In this document: positions 55,823 through 64,000 of the stretch, piece by piece | Layout of the letters: each line of letters begins with the position of its first letter | Numbering within the stretch: position 1 is the stretch's first letter | Assembly: GCA_963969345.1 (NCBI GenBank) | Contig: OZ017767.1 | Location: 9,055,547-9,119,546, forward strand | From: Turbatrix aceti | Taxonomy: Eukaryota > Nematoda > Chromadorea > Rhabditida > Panagrolaimidae | Length of the DNA: 64,000 bases | Direction: 5' to 3' | Position numbers and translations under genes: made by a program | Notes under the pieces: generated by a model | Told to the model about the DNA's origin: nothing | Database searches by the model: none | What the model saw: only the letters and a program-made list of their open reading frames with translations

Positions 55823-55826
55823 CCTT

Positions 55827-58800
55827 TATCGTCCGCCTAAAATTTAAGGAATCACTTTTTTTGCTAGTTACAGAAAAATTACGGACTGTAGACAATTTAT
55901 AGTATTCATTTTTGTTCAAATAACTGTTCAAGAAACGTTGCTCTTTTTTTTCAAAGTTTGAAAGTTTGAATCACGGATCTTGCTTGCACGTGAAAAAATG
56001 CGCTCGCTAAATGTGACCTTTTATTTTTATTTGTTTCGTGAGTGCAAAATAATACACCACGCAGACACGGTTCAGCGCATGCAAGGCATCTTTTTGACTC
56101 AATTTTTTTATTTACGCTGCTATAAATCACGAGAAAGACGTCTCTGTGATCACGCTCACGGGTTTTTAGCGAGGTCGGTCGGCGGATTATTTTTATAAAT
56201 GTTTTTTTTGTAGAAAATATTTTATATCCGGTTTTTTGAATATCTTTTGAAACAAATTTCTTTCTTTTGTGTTGTTTTTTTGCAATTTTAAAAGTGTCTG
56301 ACTTTAATTTTTCCAAGTGGCTTGAAATTGGGTTTTCCAAAAAAAAATTTACGGTGTGTCATGTGTGCATTTGATTTGGTTTGTTGTTTTGTTGACGTCA
56401 GCGTCAGCGTTAGTGAGTCATGTCATGTGATGCTTGACCTCAGTCAGTCGACGTACATGGGGTTTTTGTTTATTTCGAGGTTTGCATAGAGGTCTAAAAC
56501 GAATCGAAAATAAATTTAAAATAAAAGGTTTTCTATTTTTGTTAAAAAACTACAAAGAAATCTGAATTCATGCATTTTGTTCTCCGAGGACAATTATTTT
56601 TGCCAGCTTGGATGGAATTTTAATTTTTTGTACTATACATACATGTTTTTGAGACCAAAAAAAAGTATACAAAAACTTGCCTTTTATGGCATCCTAAACC
56701 AGTTTTTTTATTACGCATACATGTCAGCTAATTTTAGGATCAGCTGCTGGACTAGAATGTATCATAGGAATATCAAAGACAGATATTCACTCGCAGGATA
56801 GACTTTTTTGTGATTTGTAATTTGTCTAGTTTTTTAAATTTTTTTTTGTTTTTTTTCGATCAGCGCATGCATGCATGCGTGTTTGACCGATTCGATTTTT
56901 GTTGAAATGAGACGAGGTATGTATTCTCCACGAGCTTATTTTCCAGACAAAGTCTATTTTTTTTCAAAATTAAAAAAAAATATATTAAAAAAGTAAACCG
57001 CTGTAACAGCAAAAAAAATCAGAAAAAATAGGTCAAACTTTTAATTAAAATTATTTATTTTATTTCATTTTGTCAAATTTATGTGACACTTCAAATAAAA
57101 TTTTAACAAAAGAAAACGTTCTTAAACTTATTTATGAATAATTGCCATTGTTTTTTTTCTCATTATTTTCCGAACACTTGACACATCATTTTTTGCCAGA
57201 CTTTTCTCGCTGCACGAAGACACGGTCTATAAAATTCAGGATTTTTTTGAACGTTAGCACGAAATTTAGTATTTTGTGGAGTGCTTTACATGCTCGATGG
57301 TCGATTGTGTGATGTCACGGAATTTGACGTGGTTTGTTTCGTATATAATAATAATAATTTCATGCGCATAGCTTTCTCACATTTTGTATTTTTTTCAAGA
57401 ATAATTTTTTGAACTCTGTTAAGCTTGCTTTGAATTTCAAAATTTTGAAAAAAAATTGTATGTAATCACCGAACTTCGAAATTTTTAACAGTAAATAGAA
57501 CATTGATTCATTACTCCCATTTTTGACGTTTGTCATCAATCTCAACAACTGGGGATTAAAATTGCTTCAAATGATCATACATACGTTACAGAATTTTTTG
57601 GAGGATTTTTGGTAAGCGAAACGAAGGATTAGACGGAAAACAAAGGCGACACTTGTAATCCTTTCCCTTTCCATGAAATCAGACGGAACTATTTATACAT
57701 ATTTTTCCTCGTTGGTACGTGATTTTTCATTGTCTGGGATAATTTTTGGTGTTTCAGAAAATTTTTTGTTGAAGCGCTTTGAGCAGCACGCACGTTCGTA
57801 CGCCCGTTTACGTAGTCGTAAAAACATACATACTTGCGTCATTGCATTTATGAGTTCATGATTTTTATGGGGTTCGATAGAACGTTTTGTGCCCTTTGTT
57901 CTCCATTTTGCATCAAAAGTGTACCGCACACAACCAACATTTTTTTCTACTTTGCATCCGGACATTCTGATGTGCTGGTGTGAGCGTTGTTTGTTATCAG
58001 TGACCCGGATTATCGCCTAGCAGTGCGCCTTGATCTCACCTTCTTACCTGTTACCTGTAACCCAGCGCATGACATGTACTATGCTTATCAGGCCGCAGAC
58101 GTGTCCAAAAAATGTACCCTAGTTTAAATTTTTTTTTCTTTGCGTCAATGATCATTTTGTTCTATTTTTTGACTTGTCAGCTGCTTTTTTTTCTGGAATA
58201 ATTGTCGATTTTTGATTTGGATTACGGTATATACTACAAAAAATATATTGGAATAAGTTTTTTCCTTACCAATGCTTTTTGGTTTTTTTGTATGGTGACG
58301 CAACTGACTGACCCATGCTGCTGTCATTTCTTTCCCAGACAGCTATAAATTATCCCTTCATCCAGTTTGAGTTTTATTTCACACTGGTTTTATTTTTTAT
58401 ACATGCTACGTGCCGGACAAGAAAATGCAATCCGGGATAGCGGATTTCTGTTTCATGCTTTTTTCTGCTTTTGTTTTTTTTTTGTTTCGTTTGTCGGAAG
58501 TTTTTTGATTTATTACTCAGAATTTGTGTTCTTCCGCTGCGCTTCTTTCTTTTTTTTGTGGTTCAAAAGTCAAAGGAAAAAGATAAGAGAACGAACGCTT
58601 CATGAATGTTTTGTTTTTCTTTTCGTACCCCAATCATTTGCGGGAATGAATAAAATATGGTTTGTTATTTGGATAAAAAAATCGTGGAATGTTTTTTTGG
58701 CACTGCTTTTTTTTTGTTGAAAAATTGCACGAAAAATATAAAATTTAATATTATCAAACCAATTTTTCTCACGACCGACCACACATGTAGAATTTATGAG

Positions 58801-61557
58801 GTGTTATTTATTTTATGTATTATATTTATTTGATCGTTTAAAAAATATAAGATGACAGAAATCGTACATTTAATCTGAAATCCAAATAAATAAATAAAAT
58901 AAATATTTGTTGGTTGCATTTTTCATTTTTTTCATAAATAGAAATATATAAATAATTATGCGCCGATTTTTTTATCCGTAAAAAAAATTCATAATTCAAA
59001 TGCTAAAAATTTTTTGACGTTTTTTGGCATTTCAGAGAATTTTTTACTGCGCTGACAATTTTTTTTCCTGTTTTTTGCCCATGTAAAAGTCAACAGGGTT
59101 AGTCCCAAAATATGCACATCCGCCTCATTATCAGCCAATCATGTCCTCCCTCCCTCTTCCACCTTCCACCTTTTTCCCGTGAAAAATACTGGCGCACCAA
59201 ATCTGGCGCACATCATTCATTCACCCTTTTTAGCGGTGTTTAGTCAGTCGATTGATAACAAACACATAATACATAGTACCCTCAGAAAGGTTAGGTTGCA
59301 GGAGCGACACAATGAAAATGTCTTGTCAGGGGTCGAGCATCTGTGGATGCGTGTGTTCGCGGTTCTTTGTCATGCATTACAATAAATATTTATCTCTCGT
59401 TTAGGATATTGTGTCTTATTTTTATAATTTACGGTTTGTTCAGTTCAATCATTCTGCGACAAAACGTGTCATCAATCACGTTGTTGTCAGACATTTTGAA
59501 ACCGTAAACCGTAAACCAACCCGTAAACAATTTATATATTTATATTTATCAATTTATTATGCAAACGTTTTTGGTGCGATTTTGTGGCTGAAATAACTGT
59601 ATTTCGGTTTGTTTTGTGTTTTGTATGTATGTATGTAATTCGAATTGATCACAGTTCTGGAACAAAAAAAAAGTTGCATACACAAAGTTCTGTCATAAAA
59701 ATATTTTTTTGCAACGGTGTATGACTTACGATGCGTTTTGTATGTATGTATCGCTTCGGCCTTTTTTATTTAATCCGATTTGTTTTTCGCCTGGTGTTTT
59801 CCCTTCGCACCTTTACGTCAGTGAATCAGCGCAGATGACCGAGAAGGTATCATGCGTGAGATTATGTTTGCAGTCGGAGGGTTATTTTGGAAGTTACACA
59901 TGAACTGTTTTGTATGCAAAGTCTGATATTTATTAACAAACGTTGTTGAACTTTCTCTGGTCTGGAAAGTAAGCTCGGCGTTTTTAGTGATTCCGTCATC
60001 GAATTGGTTTTTTTTCATTTTAGAATTTTTTTTAGAATTTTTTGCCGCTGAATAATTAAAAAAAAAATTTCTTGGGAACACAAAATTTTTTGGGAACATA
60101 AAAATAGCGATTTTTTAAAACAAAAATGCCTATTCGAGTTTTTATTTTAATTCGCAGAAATTTAAATTTTCAAAATTTGTTATTTGAAATTTTTACAAAA
60201 TTTAAAAATAAAATTTTTCCCCGTTTTGCGTCATTTCAGATTCCGCCCCCCATGCGTTATTGTATTTTTTTCACGTGTAAATCGATCATGAAATTTTGTC
60301 TGAATAGTTTTGTTTCACGCGCCGACTTGAAATAAAATTGCACCTTTACAGGAAAATGAACGGCTCACGCATGGATTGCATACATCCAACAAGGAGGATG
60401 AATCACTTGCATCGAATGATTGAATCGTTGGTTTTTTTTTCTAGAAAATAAGGGGGTTAACACAAATCCAGAATCCATGCCCCCGAACAGAAACACAAGG
60501 TTTTTGTTTTTTTGCGGTGAGTCATGCCGTAGACCGAATCGGTAGGAGGTTGTTTGTCAAAAACGTCATCATGACACAATGATGATTTCCGGTGGTTGAT
60601 CGTATTTTTCCTACGCAAAAATTCATTTCATTTTGCATTTCTTTTATTCTTTTATTCTGACGTATTTTTTTGTGTTTAGGTTCAGCGTTTTACTATTATA
60701 CTTCCTCATAGATTTTTCCCTCAAGCGTTTTTCCGTTCTCTCACATGACTCATTTTTTTTCCATGTTTTTGCAGTGCAAACATATAAAACTGTTCTTCCG
60801 GGAAACTGATATCATTACACATCTTTGAAAAGTTGTAAAAAAAGGTTTTCGGTGATTCAAAGAAAAAAGTTTACGCCCGTCTAGGGGGTTCTAGAAAATT
60901 TTACAGTGCAGTATTTACAAATTAGAGATGAGCCGGGGAAATAAAGGTCAAGTTTGTCTACGTGTTGCAACCATTTCCGATCGACCACACCCGTTTACCT
61001 GAATTTTGGGCAGGTTTTGGGGAAAAATAATTTTTTGTTTGATAACAATAATTTTTTTTATGCAAAGAAATCTTTGGTATCATTTTTTTGACGTCAAACA
61101 AGCGTACATCAAACAACAAATTCAAGTTGAAGAAAAAAATGATATTGCATTTCAAAAAAATTTTTGTCTGCGGAAATCTGATCTTGTTTTTTTTTCTCAT
61201 TCAGTGTTGCTGATTAGAGATCGTGTCAGTGATCACTTTTTGTGTTTTTCTCACATCAGCACAATTCATAATGTGCGTATATAATATTTTTTTTTCTGTT
61301 AACGTTATCATTTTTTTTCGTGTAAAAAAATTTTAGTTGACGTTTTCAATTTTTTTCGGTTTTTTTCTGAAAATGATTACTTCATTGAATGCAAAATCAA
61401 ACGCTGGAACTATTTTTTTATGGTCCCTAAAATTTATTATAAAAGTATTGGCATACTAACAATTTTGATCACCTTTACGATTTTTTTTTCATACGTTTTT
61501 CATCTCGCAAACACACTTATCCACTTGAAATCCAGCTTTCTTTCAAGTATCTTTTTT
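55827..61557. other. 5.7-kb gene-free AT-rich stretch
   Basis: No frame shows a domain, signal peptide or conserved splice structure. Features noticed: GTATGTATGTAT microsatellites at 59624 and 59740, TAATAATAATAAT at 57344 and a TGACGTCAGCGTCAGCG string at 56393. It could be distal regulatory sequence or intron of a gene outside the window. Confidence 0.45.
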
Positions 61558-61922
61558 TATGACTACGCTGAAGTTTCGATCGTTACCGTGGTTGCGATCA
61601 CGGAGGTTTGCACACCATCCAGTCAAGCACGCTCGCACTGGCCGACTGGCAGGCGCAGGTGAGTACCCCTCAGATGATCGCTTTTCCAACACCTTTTTAT
61701 TCGCTGTCGTCATAATTTTTTTTCTGAAGATTATAGAAATTTTGTAAGTGGATATTTAATTTGTGCGTCAAACTTTTTTTTAGTACCTTTGTAGTACCCA
61801 AAGTTGAGGAGGGAAAATATGAGAGTGGGCGACTGGATATATATCTGCTAGGATCCTTTTGCTGCGTGAAGCGTATAATTTGTGGTAGTATGGCCGGCCG
61901 AGGGGATTTTTGGAGGAATTGA
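61558..61922 (+). CDS. Weak two-exon coding candidate
   Basis: A GC-richer segment, 61558-61658, ends in a strong donor (CAG/GTGAGT). Reading YDYAEVSIVTVVAITEVCTP in phase 2, it joins an acceptor at 61783 (TTTTTTTAG) and continues in frame for 46 codons (TFVVPKVEEGKYESGRLDIY...) to a TGA at 61920. An ATG in another frame at 61559 (MTTLKFRSLPW) is an alternative first exon. Neither product is recognised; composition and splice sites are the only support. Confidence 0.2.
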
Positions 61923-64000
61923 AGGAGTAATTAGTCAGCTAGTTATTCACGTTTTCACTACTTTTGTTGTTGTTAGATTGGAAAATCTTTTTTATTAAAA
62001 AAAAGCTGATTTCATGTTCAGGCGATTTTGGGATTTGCGAATTTAGGCACATTTTTTTTGACTGCAATTAACGAAATTTTTTTACTGAAATTATAGAAAT
62101 AAAATAAATTAAAAAATTAAAAATTAAAATAACAAATAAAAAAAACTCCTTTATTTTTGGCGTATTGTGTTGAAATGTGGCAAAATAATTGAAAACTGAA
62201 AACAAAAATTGTGTACTAAATTTTTTGAGAACTCTGAATTTTTTTGCATAACAAAAATAAAATTACTAGTAAAATGCGTTTTTACTAAAAAAAATGTTTA
62301 ATTTGAAAAGCTTCGGTTTTTTTTATTCTTTTTTTTAGTTTTATTTTAATATTTACCGTTTATTTTCAATTTTGTTTATTTAGTTTCCCATTCTCTGACG
62401 CGAAAAAAAAGTTGTGTTCCGATATTTGCAAATTAAATAATTCCCGTTCAAATTTCCAATTTCTGCAACATTAAAATTTCATAATCCCATCCGGAATGCC
62501 CCCCGTGTGTTTCATATATACGAATAAATGGTGTGACATGCTCCTGTCTCATCTTTCTCTCTCTTTTTTTTCCACGTTTCTCATCAAACTGTTACTTACT
62601 TACACGTCTGAATAAAACAGGCTTCATCCGAGACTTCTCTCTTCCCATTTTTCATTTTTCTCTCCTTTTGCTACCGCTCCGTAAAAATGTCAATACATAA
62701 ATACATTCCGGAAAGATTAATTTTTGCGCTCGCCCCACGCTCCACGCTCCACGCTCCACGATCCATGCTCTTCGTCTTGCGCGTAAACCTGTTTTTGGAG
62801 GGGTGATAGATATTGCATAGTATTATTTTTCAACGAGACTATTACGATGAATAATGCATGTTCGTAATGATGATACATTCATAGCAGTTGGGGTTGAAGG
62901 TAGGGTTGGAGGGTGATAAAGTGTGGGCAATTTATTACCCCATTTTTTTTTGTTTAGTGTTTGCGAGACTCGTGAGAATGAAATAAATATGTATGTATTG
63001 TATTATTTTTTACTGCTTTGAAGTGTGATCAATGTGTTTTAGACACTTTATCGCCTTCAAACCTGTTTTTTTGAACAATTGGATTTTTTTGTTTTGGATT
63101 GAAAGGTCAGATTCTGTTTAATTTTTCTAATTTAATTAAATATTTAGAAACGTGTTTTTTAATTTCTTTGACACCTGAACAAAAAAAGATAATGAAAGAC
63201 AAAAAAAAGCAGAAATAAGATCTCGTTCAGAAAATTTATTTTTACTTTTTTTTCTGAACTATTTTTCTGGTTCGAAGGAGGCATGTTTCTTCCTGTCTAG
63301 CTTGCCTGTCCATTTCTTGTTCGTTCGCTTGATCGTTCACAGTAAGAAGGAAAGGTGGACGACAACTATAGAACTACAGAAGGGGTTCGTTCTATTTTTG
63401 AGTGCGAGACGGATATACAATACAATTTCCTTGTTCTTTTGTTTCTCCGCGCGTAATTATTGTCTTGTTTTTTTTGTCAGTCAGTTAGTTGGCTATTCAA
63501 TCCTGAACTGTCAAAAAAACATGTTTTATTATACCACTAGTATGTTTTCACCCCCGCTTCCCCGGTAGCTTGCTTGTTTTTCCTTTTCCTTTCATTGGGT
63601 GCGATTTTTCTCACCTGAGAATGGTTTTCGATTGACTATAAATTTTTTGTTCGCTGTCTCAATTTTTTTTTGATTTTTAAAAGTTTGTTATTTGGATCAC
63701 TTTTTATTAGTATTTTTTTTACAAAAAAAATCGAAAAAAACAGTAAAATGTGATAACAAAAGCAAAATTTTTAAAATAAAAAAAATGCCGTAACCAGCAA
63801 AACGAAGCCAAAATACCCCAAAAATCACTTTTCTACCTTTTTACCTTGTTTTTGTACCCAATAAAAATTGTTTTTTATTTATTCACCTTTGTCTGATTTT
63901 TGCAAAAACGTGATTCAATTTTTTTTTAATACTGGCGTAAACAAGACAAAACCCCGGACTCCCAATCCCCAGTCATCAAAGATCTCTGTCTCTCTCTGTC
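61923..64000. other. Gene-free right end with a small tandem repeat
   Basis: AT-rich. A CGCTCCACG-type repeat, three and a half units, lies at about 62739-62770. CTCTCTGTCTCTCTCTGTC closes the window. No gene is supported. Confidence 0.45.

Noticed and set aside
1..64000. CRISPR arrays, bacterial operons, phage genes
   Set aside because: None present; introns, trans-splice signals and gene families are those of a nematode nuclear genome.

Overview
The window looks like nuclear DNA of a free-living or parasitic nematode outside the well-studied Caenorhabditis species. The reasons are AT-rich intergenic DNA, introns often 45-150 nt with T-rich TTTTAG/TTTCAG acceptors, two unrelated families of serpentine (7TM) chemoreceptors in tandem, a Patched-related (PTR) protein, TIM17, a histidine acid phosphatase, and small nematode-type secreted proteins. 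The species cannot be named from sequence alone. Gene models below were spliced by hand from reading frame, GT/AG sites and paralogue comparison.

Layout. 0-2.3 kb: repeat-rich, with two LINE reverse-transcriptase fragments in inverted orientation around a gene for a secreted poly-aspartate protein, plus a MULE-transposase-like remnant. 2.3-8.8 kb: three intact five-exon Sra-superfamily (Srab/Sre-like) receptors on the minus strand; a 1.9-kb foldback transposon with a 9-bp target duplication sits just 3' of the middle one. 9.5-10.7 kb: a coiled-coil/zinc-ribbon-like protein. 12.4-13.0 kb: a Cys/Ser/Asn-rich secreted protein. 13.5-28.1 kb: nine plus-strand members of a second receptor family (Srg-superfamily-like, three exons), several broken (frameshift, internal deletion, transposon truncation), interrupted by one minus-strand secreted gene.

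23.6-37.0 kb is the most striking structure: two apparently identical 4,736-bp arms (23564-28299 and 32282-37017) in inverted orientation around a 3,982-bp unique spacer. Every receptor gene in the left arm is repeated in mirror image in the right arm. Both outer ends stop at 200-N gaps at exactly mirrored bases. The inner end of the right arm cuts into a promoter plus signal-peptide exon (32101-32281). The histidine acid phosphatase just beyond the right gap lacks its N-terminal exon. So the palindrome is either a very recent rearrangement that split a gene, or an assembly fold-back.

37.3-49.7 kb is ordinary gene-bearing DNA: acid phosphatase (+), a small TATA-driven gene (-), a six-exon PTR protein (-), a secreted 141-residue protein (-) and TIM17 (+, with a probable trans-splice acceptor). 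49.7-64 kb has no convincing gene. It holds a LINE tail, a 111-bp hAT-like MITE, a 540-bp hAT-like MITE with 8-bp TSD, and a compact LTR element (two 167-bp repeats), in very AT-rich DNA that may be long-range regulatory or intronic sequence of a gene outside the window.

Functionally, the receptor arrays look like birth-and-death chemosensory clusters. Most members of the second family share a short motif about 90-145 bp before the start codon, so they may be expressed together. Transposon families of at least four kinds (LINE, MULE-like, hAT-like MITEs, LTR/TRIM) shape the region.
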